Source: Methanobacteriota archaeon
GTDB taxonomy: Archaea > Thermoplasmatota > Poseidoniia > Poseidoniales > Poseidoniaceae
NCBI GenBank assembly: GCA_002715725.1
Contig: PAZU01000054.1
Coordinates: forward strand, 1 to 38,792
DNA length: 38,792 nucleotides
Direction: 5' to 3'
Made by a program: the position numbers and the translations under genes
In this document: positions 15,950 to 25,354 of the stretch, in pieces
Layout of the letters: each line of letters starts with the position of its first letter
How positions within the stretch are numbered: the first letter of the stretch is position 1
The notes under the pieces: model-generated
Told to the model about the DNA's origin: nothing
The model's database searches: none
The model's input: the letters and a program-made list of their open reading frames with translations, nothing else

Positions 15950-17695
15950 TCAATCATCGAGTAGGTCTCCAAGAATATCTGGAGATTCCACGACTGTTTC
16001 ATCATCAGGCTGTTCTTCTGAACCATCCCATTCACCGCTTTCAAGCGCTGCAAGTTTGTCCTTAGCATCCTTAGCCTTAGCAGCCCTAGCTTCAGGGTCT
16101 TCGATAGTAAATTCGCAAATTAGCATAATCGGGTCACCATTGGTAATCTCTCCCTCGAACTCTAGTATATCTCCACCTGCGTTACAAACAACCTTGAAAC
16201 TGGTTGGGTCTTTTGAGCGTCGCTTCTTGTGTTTCTTGTAGTGGTGCACATATGCCTTGTAAGTACCACCTGGTGCCTTTCCTTCAGGCCAAACAACATT
16301 TTCTACTGGTTTCTTTGTTTCCGGTCTCACGTTGGCATCGACGTCTAATTCTCCACCACAAGCAGATTCTCTGTTACCGCCGTGGATCCTTTCTCCAGAA
16401 GGACATACAACGTGCAGGTCTAAGTCGTTGTAATTGTTCCACATTAGTGAAATCTGAACATCTGAGGATTTTGCACCTTCTCTTTCTAATCTCTCTCTGA
16501 GTTCCTTAAGTGCCACTTCAGTAGCCTTGATTGACTCTAACTCTGCGGCTTCATTCTCAACAATTTCTGCAAGGCGCTGCTCTTCTGCCTCGGCTAGTTC
16601 GATTTGCCTTTGTTCTTCAAGTTCGATTGCAAGGCGCTCTTCTTCAGCGATTCTCTCTGTTTCTTGAGCGACTAATGCTTCCTCAATCTCGTCTTCAGTT
16701 CCTCTTTCCTCTGGTGCTTCGAGATTGAATTCACATACTAGCATAATCGGGTCTCCAGCAGACAACTCGCCCTCATAGTGATTCACATCGCCACCTGCAT
16801 TAACGACAACTCGGAATTTGGTTGGATCTTTTGAGCGTCGCTTCTTATGCTTCTTGTAGTGGTGAACATATACCTTGTATTCACCAGGTGGTGCATGGAA
16901 ATTAGGCCAGACGATATTCTCTACAGGCTTCTTAGTTTCAGGCCGCACATTGGCATCGACATCTAATTCTCCACCGCATTCTGAAGCTTTGTTGCCACCA
17001 TGGATTCTTTCTCCAGATGGACACAATACATGCAAATCTAAGTCATTGTAATTATCCCACATTAATGATACTTGAACTTCTGAGGTCTTTGCACCTTCTC
17101 TGTCTAGGCGCTTGACTAATTCTCTTTCAGCTTGTTCGGATGCCATTTGAGCCTCGAGCGCATCGGATTCTTCTTGAGCCTCTATTTCTGCTAGACGCTC
17201 CTCTTCTGCTTCTTCCAACTCTTGCTGTCTTTCCTCTTCCCTCTCTGCGGCAAGACGCTCTTCCTCAGCAAGACGTTCTGCTTCTCTCTCAGCAGCGAGT
17301 TTTCTAGCCTCTTCTAATTCAGCCTCTCTGGCTGCTTCATATTCCGCTTTCTTGCGAGCTTCCTCGGCTTCCAATTCAGCAAGTTTTTCCTTTTCTTCTT
17401 GCATCAATTTAGCAGCGGCTTCCTCTGCCAATTTCTTACGAACTTCTTCTTCCGCAAGCAAGATTGCTCGTTCATCTCTCCTCTTGGAGGAAAGATGCCT
17501 TTCTACTTCGGCCAATTTGCGGTCAAATTCATTGTGCGCTTGGGAAAAATCAGGTGCACCGCGACGGGTTAAGTCCTGTCTCTGAATGGTCATAGTCCGT
17601 GAACTGCGGTCATCTTCTCTGACCAACATGAACCAGATACCAAAGAGAAATGCTCCCCCAAGGAATCCAACCATTAGCCAAGATGTGAGTTCCAT
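15950..17695 (-). CDS. Membrane-anchored ER/E-rich coiled-coil protein with two DUF2135/YfaP-like domains
   Basis: 581 aa; N-terminal TM (LTSWLMVGFLGGAFLFGIWFML), long E/A/R-rich helix, two copies of SLMWxNYNDLDLHVxCPSGERIHGGN...HHYKKHKKRRSKDPT, acidic tail. DUF2135 assignment is from the pattern only. Confidence 0.85.
   Translation of the reverse strand: MELTSWLMVGFLGGAFLFGIWFMLVREDDRSSRTMTIQRQDLTRRGAPDFSQAHNEFDRKLAEVERHLSSKRRDERAILLAEEEVRKKLAEEAAAKLMQEEKEKLAELEAEEARKKAEYEAAREAELEEARKLAAEREAERLAEEERLAAEREEERQQELEEAEEERLAEIEAQEESDALEAQMASEQAERELVKRLDREGAKTSEVQVSLMWDNYNDLDLHVLCPSGERIHGGNKASECGGELDVDANVRPETKKPVENIVWPNFHAPPGEYKVYVHHYKKHKKRRSKDPTKFRVVVNAGGDVNHYEGELSAGDPIMLVCEFNLEAPEERGTEDEIEEALVAQETERIAEEERLAIELEEQRQIELAEAEEQRLAEIVENEAAELESIKATEVALKELRERLEREGAKSSDVQISLMWNNYNDLDLHVVCPSGERIHGGNRESACGGELDVDANVRPETKKPVENVVWPEGKAPGGTYKAYVHHYKKHKKRRSKDPTSFKVVCNAGGDILEFEGEITNGDPIMLICEFTIEDPEARAAKAKDAKDKLAALESGEWDGSEEQPDDETVVESPDILGDLLDD
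16098..16476 (-). repeat. Second copy of intragenic domain duplication (approximate bounds)
   Basis: Encodes SSDVQISLMWNNYNDLDLHVVCPSGERIHGGNRESACGGELDVDANVRPETKKPVENVVWP...; near-identical to 16722..17094 at protein and often DNA level. Confidence 0.8.
16722..17094 (-). repeat. First copy of intragenic domain duplication (approximate bounds)
   Basis: Encodes SEVQVSLMWDNYNDLDLHVLCPSGERIHGGNKASECGGELDVDANVRPETKKPVENIVWP...; shares exact DNA stretches such as cttttgagcgtcgcttctt with the other copy. Confidence 0.8.
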
Positions 17696-17758
17696 TACCC
17701 GGCCCTAGACCAAACTGGGACTTATTTCCATCGCCTATAATTTCAATGTAAAAAATGA

Positions 17759-20209
17759 CTATTGTGACAAATCTTTGACCTTTTCAACCAAATCCATTTT
17801 TCTTATTCTCCACATTCCAATTGGTGTCAATGCAATAGAAATGCCAACGATTATTCCAACGATTGTGAAAGTTGCAGCAAATTGTGGTTCAATCGTAAAA
17901 TAAAATGCCCACTGAACCTGTGACTGGATCAAAAGTACTGTGCCAAAGTAGGCAAATATCGCACCTAATATTCCGCCAATCAAACCTATTCCGAGATGTT
18001 CCCAGAACATCATTTTACCAACTTTGCCCATAGGAGCACCTAATACACGGAGTGTTGCTAGTTCTGTATCTCTCTCAGCCAAATTCATCAACAGAGTATT
18101 GAACAGAACAGCGATTGCAATTATTATGCCTAAGAATTGTACTGCGCCAAGCGCCTTCTGCTGTTCTTCTAGTAAAGATTCGACTGTTTTGATTGAATCG
18201 CTGTTTAGACTGTAGCCAACTGTAATGTTAGAAAGTCCTTCCAAAGAAGACTCATCGGGAATTTGTATCAAGATTGATGTTGATTCAACACCAGTTATCT
18301 CTGATAAATCCGCTCTGTGGAAATATATCGTGCGAGAAACTTCTCCTTTGGTAATTCCAGTAATTTCGACATCATGGATGGAATTTCCAATCATTATCGA
18401 AACTTCATCTCCTGTCTTCCAATCTAAGAACTCGGAAGTACCTTGATCGATTAGAACCTGAGGCTGGTCATTATTGGAAGAAGGTAATTCACCCGACAGT
18501 AATTCAACAGAAATCATTGAAGATTTGTCATCGAGAGTGGAAAAACCATCTAAACCGTACCCCAACATTTCACGATTATCATCAACCAAGCCTATTGGGA
18601 AATTAATCATTAATTCATAGTCGCCTTCATTTTCCTCAACCCAGTCGATGACTGCATCTTCTCCTCCTATTGGAGCAGATGCTTGAATATCCCATGATTG
18701 CTTATCCTTAATACTTCCAAGTAGGCTATCTTCCATTGAATCCATCATGAATAGCATTGCACCAAATAGCAACATAGAGATTCCAACTGCGAAAAATGTG
18801 AATCCTACCCGCATAGGTTTTCGTAAACTTGACCGGATTGAAAGACCTACAGTAGCAGGTAAACCTGAGGTTATTCTTTGTAATTTCCGAGATGACACTT
18901 TCACCTCATGTTGCCCTCTGAATACCTTCAATGGTTGCAAGCGAGAAGCTTGCCATGCCGGTCTGATTCCGGCTAACAGAACAACAATCATTGCGATAAT
19001 TACAATTTGAGAAATCAATGAGAACTCTACATCATTTTTTATCGGTAATCCAATCATTTTTTCATAAAATGAAAGCATTCCTGGTGCGCCAACAAAAATT
19101 CCTAACAACGTACCTATTACAGATCCAAACAATCCAATAAACACTGGTGCAATGATATATCCTGGCATAATAGCCATTTTTGAAACACCTAGAGTCCTTA
19201 GAACTGCTATTTCCTTTGCTTGTGATTGAATCAACCTTTGTAAACTAAGGAAGATTGTAATTCCTGCAATTGCAGCAATCATACCTGTCACATACGGATA
19301 CATCTTCGCAGCACCTTCTGCATCAGCACGCAATACCTCTACTGAAAATACGCCTGAACGGTCATAGACACTGACTGGAGAATCATCAACTTCATTCATT
19401 AGCATTGAGATATCGTTTACCAACTTAGTGAGTTCAGGATTTTCATTTGTTTCCGTCGTCGACTGTAGATCGTAAGCAGGCTCGCCTTCTACATCGATTA
19501 GTATCATGTTAGATGACCCTGCACTTAGATTAGCTAGCGCCTCTAAACCAGCATCGGTCATGTAGCCAGTAGCAAAAGTTCCTTCTTCAGCAGGTAATGA
19601 AGAGCCCTCTGTAGCAAAATATAGATGCATGGAGTGGAAGCCAATTCCAACAACTTTGTATGTTGCTTTTCCATAACCTGAACTAATCTCGATTTCAGTT
19701 CCTAATTCAATATCAAGAGCAGTCGCAACGTGACTATCTAGTACAATTTCATCTGAATTTTCAGCAATTTCTCCTGAGGATAATTCACTATAAGTCGGCA
19801 TCCAAACCTTGTCGACCAATCCCTCATCAATTCCATGCCAGACTGCAGGTATCGCATTTTCATTTCCATCAGAATCTGATGTAAACATCATCCCATCTAG
19901 AATTAATCTTGATTCACATTTCTGCAATTTGTAATCTGATTCAGGCCAGTCATTTGCAATACTATTGCAGATATTTTCCGATGTCGGTTCATCCCAAATT
20001 CCACTAGGGTTTTCTATCCAAACATCAGCTAGATTGATACCTTCTTCGGCATCGTAAATTTCGTCATATAGCGTGGTAGCTGCATTGGCATAGGCACCGA
20101 AAGAAATTCCAGCGAAAACACCAACTGCTACCATGAAAACAACTGCCGATAAACGAAGTTTAGTTCGCCATAGGCTTCTTGCCAGTCGTTTGGTTAACAG
20201 CATCGACAT
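17759..20209 (-). CDS. ABC transporter permease, FtsX/MacB-type (two FtsX-like domains)
   Basis: 816 aa; N-terminal TM, periplasmic-type domain, two FtsX cores (AKEIAVLRTLGVSKMAIMPGYI and DTELATLRVLGAPMGKVGKMMFWEH). Confidence 0.92.
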   Translation of the reverse strand: MSMLLTKRLARSLWRTKLRLSAVVFMVAVGVFAGISFGAYANAATTLYDEIYDAEEGINLADVWIENPSGIWDEPTSENICNSIANDWPESDYKLQKCESRLILDGMMFTSDSDGNENAIPAVWHGIDEGLVDKVWMPTYSELSSGEIAENSDEIVLDSHVATALDIELGTEIEISSGYGKATYKVVGIGFHSMHLYFATEGSSLPAEEGTFATGYMTDAGLEALANLSAGSSNMILIDVEGEPAYDLQSTTETNENPELTKLVNDISMLMNEVDDSPVSVYDRSGVFSVEVLRADAEGAAKMYPYVTGMIAAIAGITIFLSLQRLIQSQAKEIAVLRTLGVSKMAIMPGYIIAPVFIGLFGSVIGTLLGIFVGAPGMLSFYEKMIGLPIKNDVEFSLISQIVIIAMIVVLLAGIRPAWQASRLQPLKVFRGQHEVKVSSRKLQRITSGLPATVGLSIRSSLRKPMRVGFTFFAVGISMLLFGAMLFMMDSMEDSLLGSIKDKQSWDIQASAPIGGEDAVIDWVEENEGDYELMINFPIGLVDDNREMLGYGLDGFSTLDDKSSMISVELLSGELPSSNNDQPQVLIDQGTSEFLDWKTGDEVSIMIGNSIHDVEITGITKGEVSRTIYFHRADLSEITGVESTSILIQIPDESSLEGLSNITVGYSLNSDSIKTVESLLEEQQKALGAVQFLGIIIAIAVLFNTLLMNLAERDTELATLRVLGAPMGKVGKMMFWEHLGIGLIGGILGAIFAYFGTVLLIQSQVQWAFYFTIEPQFAATFTIVGIIVGISIALTPIGMWRIRKMDLVEKVKDLSQ

Positions 20210-20221
20210 TCTGAAGCCTCG

Positions 20222-20908
20222 CTAATTCACTTTCTCGTCAGATATGATTTTTCCACTATCCAATCTAATTACGCGAGTCGCATATCGCGATAATGTTTCA
20301 TCGTGAGTTACCATAATCGTGGTGATTTGTTCTGTTTCACAAGCTTTGACAAGTACTTTCATTACCATTTCCGAGGTTTTAGAATCTAAGTTTCCAGTCA
20401 ATTCATCTCCAAGTAATAGTTTGGGGCTCTTTGCCAAACTACGTGCGATTGCTACTCTTTGCTGTTGACCACCACTTATTTCAGCAGGGAATCGGTCTAC
20501 TTCACTCTCAAGACCAACTAACTTCAACAACTCAAGGGCCCTGTCTTTATCTCTGCCTCCAGACAATTCTTGGATTAACAAAATGTTTTCCAACACTGTC
20601 AAATCCTGAAGTAGATTAAAAAATTGGAAAACATAACCTATGTTTTCTCTACGAAAGGTTGTCATTTCTTCAGATTTATCTCTAGGGACCTCATTTCCAG
20701 CGAATGAGTAACTTCCTGAGGTTGGGCTATCTAATGCAGCCACACAATTTAGTAGAGTCGTTTTTCCAGAACCAGATGGGCCGAGAAGAACAATTCTCTC
20801 GCCTTTTTCGATCTCCAAATCGATACCATCGAGTGCTTTGACAACACCTGAAGCCATGTCATAGTGCCTCTCTAATCCGCTAATCTCCATCAATGGCATA
20901 TCTAACAT
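20222..20908 (-). CDS. ABC transporter ATP-binding protein, LolD/MacB type
   Basis: GPSGSGKTTLLNCVA (Walker A), SGGQQQRVAIARSLAKSPKLLLGDELTGNLD; ORF extends to 20977, but an internal start (about 20890-20908) fits better with the divergent gene. Confidence 0.93.
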   Translation of the reverse strand: MLDMPLMEISGLERHYDMASGVVKALDGIDLEIEKGERIVLLGPSGSGKTTLLNCVAALDSPTSGSYSFAGNEVPRDKSEEMTTFRRENIGYVFQFFNLLQDLTVLENILLIQELSGGRDKDRALELLKLVGLESEVDRFPAEISGGQQQRVAIARSLAKSPKLLLGDELTGNLDSKTSEMVMKVLVKACETEQITTIMVTHDETLSRYATRVIRLDSGKIISDEKVN

Positions 20909-20986
20909 GCAATGCTCTAATTTCAAGTTAATAGGGTCTTTCCATATAGACTCATAATTGAAGTATAACATGTGCAAGGAGAGAAC

Positions 20987-21646
20987 ATGCGCGAGGTCCA
21001 GTTGAAATGGAATTCTGATTCAATTTTGTCATCAGATATTGGATTGATTACGCAAGTTGCTTCCGTTTTTGAGGTAGTGGCTCATTTAGAAGTAACAAAG
21101 GACGGTGTTCGCCAACTAGTCAAAATCCAATTCAAAGAAGGGAAGGGTTCTGAGGATTTGAATGATATTTCATATCTTGAAGTTGAAGGCCCACTGAATC
21201 CATATCCTCTACCTGAAATTGGAAAACAAGGATATGTTGTAGTTTGGAACATGCATCCGCTTTCAGTGGCTGCAATAAATTTCGATAGTTTACATGTAAT
21301 TCCACCATATGTTATCGCAGAAGAAGGTGCGCAAATCACAATTCGAGGACTACCTGAAGGAGTTAGTGGATTCCTAAAGGCAGCTAGATTGATGCTTCCA
21401 CCAGACCATGTCAATGTTGTAGACATCGCTGAAATTGAGGATAGCATAAAGCAGATTTTGACACCAAAACAGTTGGAAGTGGCCATTTTAGCGGTTCAAA
21501 CTGGATATTATAAAAATCCACGACAGATTAGCAAAAAGGAGCTCTCAGAATTAACAGATATCCCTCGTTCAACTCTTCAAGAGCATCTAGCAAAAGCAGA
21601 AGCAGCAATGGTGGAATGGGCCGTTAAGACTCATCTTTCAAAGTGA
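20987..21646 (+). CDS. Bacterio-opsin activator (Bat)-type HTH transcriptional regulator
   Basis: C-terminal LTPKQLEVAILAVQTGYYKNPRQISKKELSELTDIPRSTLQEHLAKAEAAM matches the HTH_10 pattern; start MREVQ at 20987. Confidence 0.85.
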   Translation: MREVQLKWNSDSILSSDIGLITQVASVFEVVAHLEVTKDGVRQLVKIQFKEGKGSEDLNDISYLEVEGPLNPYPLPEIGKQGYVVVWNMHPLSVAAINFDSLHVIPPYVIAEEGAQITIRGLPEGVSGFLKAARLMLPPDHVNVVDIAEIEDSIKQILTPKQLEVAILAVQTGYYKNPRQISKKELSELTDIPRSTLQEHLAKAEAAMVEWAVKTHLSK

Positions 21647-21682
21647 GAAAGTCTTGTAATAAAGCACCTAGTCGCTACAAAC

Positions 21683-22453
21683 ATGAGCGATAGGGAGACG
21701 ATATTACCTGGAGGAAAAGGCGTCTGGATTCCAATCGATCACGGGGTTTCCGACTTCCCAGTTGAAGGCTTAGAAAACTTAGAAGAATTGATTCAATCAA
21801 TCTCTCATGCAGATGCGATAGTTGCACAGAAAGGAGTCGTTTCGCATTTTTCTTCGACCGGAGCAAATTTTGTAGCCCATCTTTCGGTTTCTACAAGGCA
21901 CGCTGGAGATAGAAGCAGCGATAAAATGCTAGTAGGTGGTGTCGAAGAATCTCTCTCTCGAGGTGCTAAAGGCGTTAGTGTGCAAGTGAATATGGGAAGT
22001 CCTGACGAGCCAGAAATGATTGAAAGATTAGGGGCAATAACACAAGATTCACATTACTTAGATTGCCCAGTTTTGGGTATGATTTACCCAAGAGGAGAAA
22101 ATCTTGACATTATGGAAGGAGATGATACGATGGGATCAGCACATGCTGCAAGGCTTGCATTCGAGTTGGGTTGTGATGTTGTCAAAACCAAGTGGACCGG
22201 TTCGATTGATTCGTTTCGCAAGGTAACTTCGTCGGTACCAATTCCAGTATTGATTGCAGGCGGACCTGCTGGTTCAAGCACTGAAGAGACGCTAACCACC
22301 GTATACAAAGCAATGCAAGCAGGCGGAGGAGGAGTATGTATGGGAAGACAGGTTTTCTCACATCCAAACCCTGGAGCGATGGTATCAGCATTAAGAGCAA
22401 TCATTCATGATGGATCGAGTGTAGAGAAAGCGATGCAAGATTCTGGATTGTGA
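21683..22453 (+). CDS. DeoC/FbaB-type class I aldolase; probable 2-amino-3,7-dideoxy-D-threo-hept-6-ulosonate synthase
   Basis: 256 aa; GVWIPIDHGVSDFPVEGLENL, catalytic-Lys region DVVKTKWTGS, VLIAGGPAG; specificity inferred from the adjacent DHQ synthase II. Confidence 0.88.
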   Translation: MSDRETILPGGKGVWIPIDHGVSDFPVEGLENLEELIQSISHADAIVAQKGVVSHFSSTGANFVAHLSVSTRHAGDRSSDKMLVGGVEESLSRGAKGVSVQVNMGSPDEPEMIERLGAITQDSHYLDCPVLGMIYPRGENLDIMEGDDTMGSAHAARLAFELGCDVVKTKWTGSIDSFRKVTSSVPIPVLIAGGPAGSSTEETLTTVYKAMQAGGGGVCMGRQVFSHPNPGAMVSALRAIIHDGSSVEKAMQDSGL

Positions 22454-22454
22454 T

Positions 22455-23432
22455 ATGATGCAAGTTTGGCTTGAATCAGGCAATCCTACCGAGGGAGTAG
22501 ATTTGATCCTTGGAGATGAATTGCTGATAGACGGGGATGCTTTGTACATTAACTCAAAGCAAGTAGGCCGTAGAGTGGATGTCAGCAATTCTTCAGGACA
22601 ATCAATAGCACGCTCAATGGCAGGTAGTGTTGAATGGATTCTACTCGAATTTGGAGAATGGAAAATGATTCCAATCGAGAATATCATTGCTGCTTGCGAT
22701 GGAGGTCCTACCAAAGTTGCAGCTAGAATTTCATCTGCAGAACAAGTTCTAGGGGCTGCATTCGCTTTACAGATTGGTGTTGATGCATTACTTGTTGATG
22801 AAAAAACACTACCTACAGCATTAATTGCTAAATCACAAAGAGGAGAGAAAACTGTTGAGAACGATTCAGAAAATACAACTCAAGAAATGACACTTTCAAA
22901 ATTAGAAGTTATTGAAGTGCGCGAAGGAGGAGTTGGCGACAGAGTTTGCGTCGACCTCACTTCTATGCTAGAATTAGGAGAGGGCATGATAGTTGGTTCT
23001 AGTTCAAATTCGATGATATTGGTACATGGAGAAACTGTGGAGTCAGAGTTTGTTCCAATTAGACCATTCAGAGTTAATGCCGGTGCCGCCCATTCATACA
23101 TCATGATGGCAGATGGAACTACATCATACCTGAGTGAATTAAAAATGGGCGATGAAGTAATGGTCGCCAATAGTGATGGAATCTCTCGTAGTTGTATGGT
23201 TGGAAGAGTTAAAATTGAAAAACGACCATTTATTTTATTCCGTTGGAAGAATGAAAACGATAATGAAGCAGGGGTGCTCTTGCAGCAAGCGGAGACCGTA
23301 AGGCTCATCTCCGAATCCCGTGAACTTGTATCAATAACAGAACTTGTGCCTGGCACACTATTGCTAGGATGGACTGGAGGAGCCGGACGCCACGTAGGGC
23401 AAACAATCAGCGCTGAAGTGGAAGAAAAATAA
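22455..23432 (+). CDS. 3-dehydroquinate synthase II (archaeal type)
   Basis: 325 aa; GVDALLVD, EVREGGVGDRVCVDLTSMLELGEGMIVGSSSNSMILVHGET, PFRVNAGAAHSYIMM are DHQS-II signatures. Confidence 0.93.
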   Translation: MMQVWLESGNPTEGVDLILGDELLIDGDALYINSKQVGRRVDVSNSSGQSIARSMAGSVEWILLEFGEWKMIPIENIIAACDGGPTKVAARISSAEQVLGAAFALQIGVDALLVDEKTLPTALIAKSQRGEKTVENDSENTTQEMTLSKLEVIEVREGGVGDRVCVDLTSMLELGEGMIVGSSSNSMILVHGETVESEFVPIRPFRVNAGAAHSYIMMADGTTSYLSELKMGDEVMVANSDGISRSCMVGRVKIEKRPFILFRWKNENDNEAGVLLQQAETVRLISESRELVSITELVPGTLLLGWTGGAGRHVGQTISAEVEEK

Positions 23433-23441
23433 GGTGGAAAA

Positions 23442-24323
23442 ATGGCAGTTTTAGGTTCTGGTGATGCTAATGGAGGTTGTAGCCTCCTACATGCAGCCGG
23501 AATTGGCTATGGCGCATCACTTGCACTTGACCTTCCAGTGAAAGTTAGACTTCTGGATAAAGAACCCAGAAGAGAATTGGATGACCCGGATGGATTACTG
23601 GAACAAGTTCTGTCTGCCTGGGAAAATGCTGGCCATCCAAAACCTGATGGTGAACTATTCTGGTCTGTTAGATCAGAAATACCTCCCCGACAAGGACTGA
23701 AATCTAGTTCCGCAGTATCTGTTGCTGCGATTAAGGCATTATGTGATGCTACAGGATTAGAATTGGAAAATGCGGACATTGTAGACATTGCAGCATCTGC
23801 ACAATTATCCGCAGGAGTTTCAATCACTGGCAGTTATGATGACTCATGGGCTGCTCTGGAAGGTGGTTGGAAACTTGTTGATGCAAATGCAGAGGATGCT
23901 CGCTCAGGTTTGTTGCTTGAATCGCCAGGACCATCCTCAGATGATTGGTCTGTGATCATAGTATGTCGAGGAGATAGAGAAAAAAGGCCTGAATTAGATG
24001 ATTTTTCTTTCCACCAACAAGCATTTGCTCAAGCGCTAAACGCATTACAGGAAGGTAACGACCTAGTTGCATTAACTTGGAATGGAAGAGGAGTTGTCGG
24101 AGCTTTGAATGATCCAATTGGTAGAAGATTGACAAACGATGCATTCGTGAATGGTGGCAGAGCCGCAGGAATAACCGGTTCTGGCCCAGCAATTGTTATC
24201 TTTACTTCTGCTGTAAGTAGGCCCACTATTGAAAGAATCAAACAATGGTATAGCAAAAATGATTCAATTAAAGTGATTGAAACTAAGGTCATTAATGCTG
24301 ATTTCACATCTATGGACGAATAA
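23442..24323 (+). CDS. Archaeal (GHMP-type) shikimate kinase
   Basis: 293 aa; PPRQGLKSSSAVSVAAIKAL GHMP motif, AGITGSGPAIVIF C-terminal motif; operon context. Confidence 0.92.
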   Translation: MAVLGSGDANGGCSLLHAAGIGYGASLALDLPVKVRLLDKEPRRELDDPDGLLEQVLSAWENAGHPKPDGELFWSVRSEIPPRQGLKSSSAVSVAAIKALCDATGLELENADIVDIAASAQLSAGVSITGSYDDSWAALEGGWKLVDANAEDARSGLLLESPGPSSDDWSVIIVCRGDREKRPELDDFSFHQQAFAQALNALQEGNDLVALTWNGRGVVGALNDPIGRRLTNDAFVNGGRAAGITGSGPAIVIFTSAVSRPTIERIKQWYSKNDSIKVIETKVINADFTSMDE

Positions 24324-24331
24324 CCATATTC

Positions 24332-25354
24332 TTGAATGAAAGCCATCTGAACCGCTCTGATACTATGCGCATGAGCCTAGGCGAAAACATGGTTGTTACC
24401 CTCTTTGGAGAGTCTCATGGCCCCGCAGTAGGCGCACTTATAGAAGGAATGCCGCCAAATATCGACCTAGATGCAGACCAACTAGTTGCAGACATGATCG
24501 CTAGGAGACCTGGTTCAGGACTAGCTAGTAAAAGAAAGGAAACCGATGAGGTTGAGATTCTTTCAGGAGTTAACTCAGGAAAAACAACTGGAATGCCAAT
24601 TCTACTACTTATCAGGAATAGAGATGTTCGCTCAAAAGATTACTCATTCCTACCATACCAACCTAGGCCTGGTCATGTAGACCACCCAATCAATGTCAAA
24701 ACAGAAGGTGCTGCTGACCTAAGAGGAGGAGGTTCGTTTTCCGCTAGACTGACCGCTGGTTTGGTGGCTGCAGCATCGCTTTCTCGTAATTTAATTCCAG
24801 ATGAATGGGAAATTGAAGCCAAAGTTGGAGCCCTTGGAGGACTTGAAGGAGACGCAGGAATTGCATTGGCGGAACAAGCACGAAAAGACGGAGATTCTCT
24901 CGGAAGTCGTGTTGACCTTGTTATTTCAGGACTTCCGGTAGGATTTGGCGAGCCTTGGTTTGAAGGAATTGAACCAGCTCTTGCAAGGGCCTTAATGGCG
25001 ATTCCAGCCGCCAGGGCGGTTGAATTCGGCCGTGGAGTTGGTGCAGGAGAGATGAGGGGTAGTCAACACAATGACAAGTGGGGCGAAGAAATGTCGCTGT
25101 CTGAAGGTGCTGATGGAGCATTAGGAGGAATGGCCAGTGGAGCACCAATACATGTTAGAATTACATTCAAACCACCTAGTGGAATTTCTTTACCACAAGA
25201 AACATTCAATCAAGTAACAGGAATGATGGAGGAGTTAGCGATCAAAGGAAGACATGACCCAGTTATTGCACCCCGAGCGCGTCCAGTTGTCGAGGCAGTA
25301 GCAAGATTGGTTATTGCTGACCTTGGCATCCAAGGAGGATATATCGATGGATGA
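24332..25354 (+). CDS. aroC: Chorismate synthase
   Basis: MSLGENMVVTLFGESHGPAVGALIEGMPP, RPGHVDHPINVK, RGGGSFSARLTAG, GVGAGEMRGSQHND; likely start 24365 or 24371. Confidence 0.95.
   Translation: MNESHLNRSDTMRMSLGENMVVTLFGESHGPAVGALIEGMPPNIDLDADQLVADMIARRPGSGLASKRKETDEVEILSGVNSGKTTGMPILLLIRNRDVRSKDYSFLPYQPRPGHVDHPINVKTEGAADLRGGGSFSARLTAGLVAAASLSRNLIPDEWEIEAKVGALGGLEGDAGIALAEQARKDGDSLGSRVDLVISGLPVGFGEPWFEGIEPALARALMAIPAARAVEFGRGVGAGEMRGSQHNDKWGEEMSLSEGADGALGGMASGAPIHVRITFKPPSGISLPQETFNQVTGMMEELAIKGRHDPVIAPRARPVVEAVARLVIADLGIQGGYIDG

Noticed and set aside
16098-17094. Repeat pair as a mobile element or CRISPR-like array
   Set aside because: Only two in-frame copies within one gene, with no spacers or terminal repeats; an intragenic domain duplication explains it.
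16204-17585. Plus-strand Ser/Leu/Ala-rich ORFs (16204, 16531, 17352)
   Set aside because: They are antisense to the E/A-rich coiled-coil gene; the composition is explained by the opposite strand.
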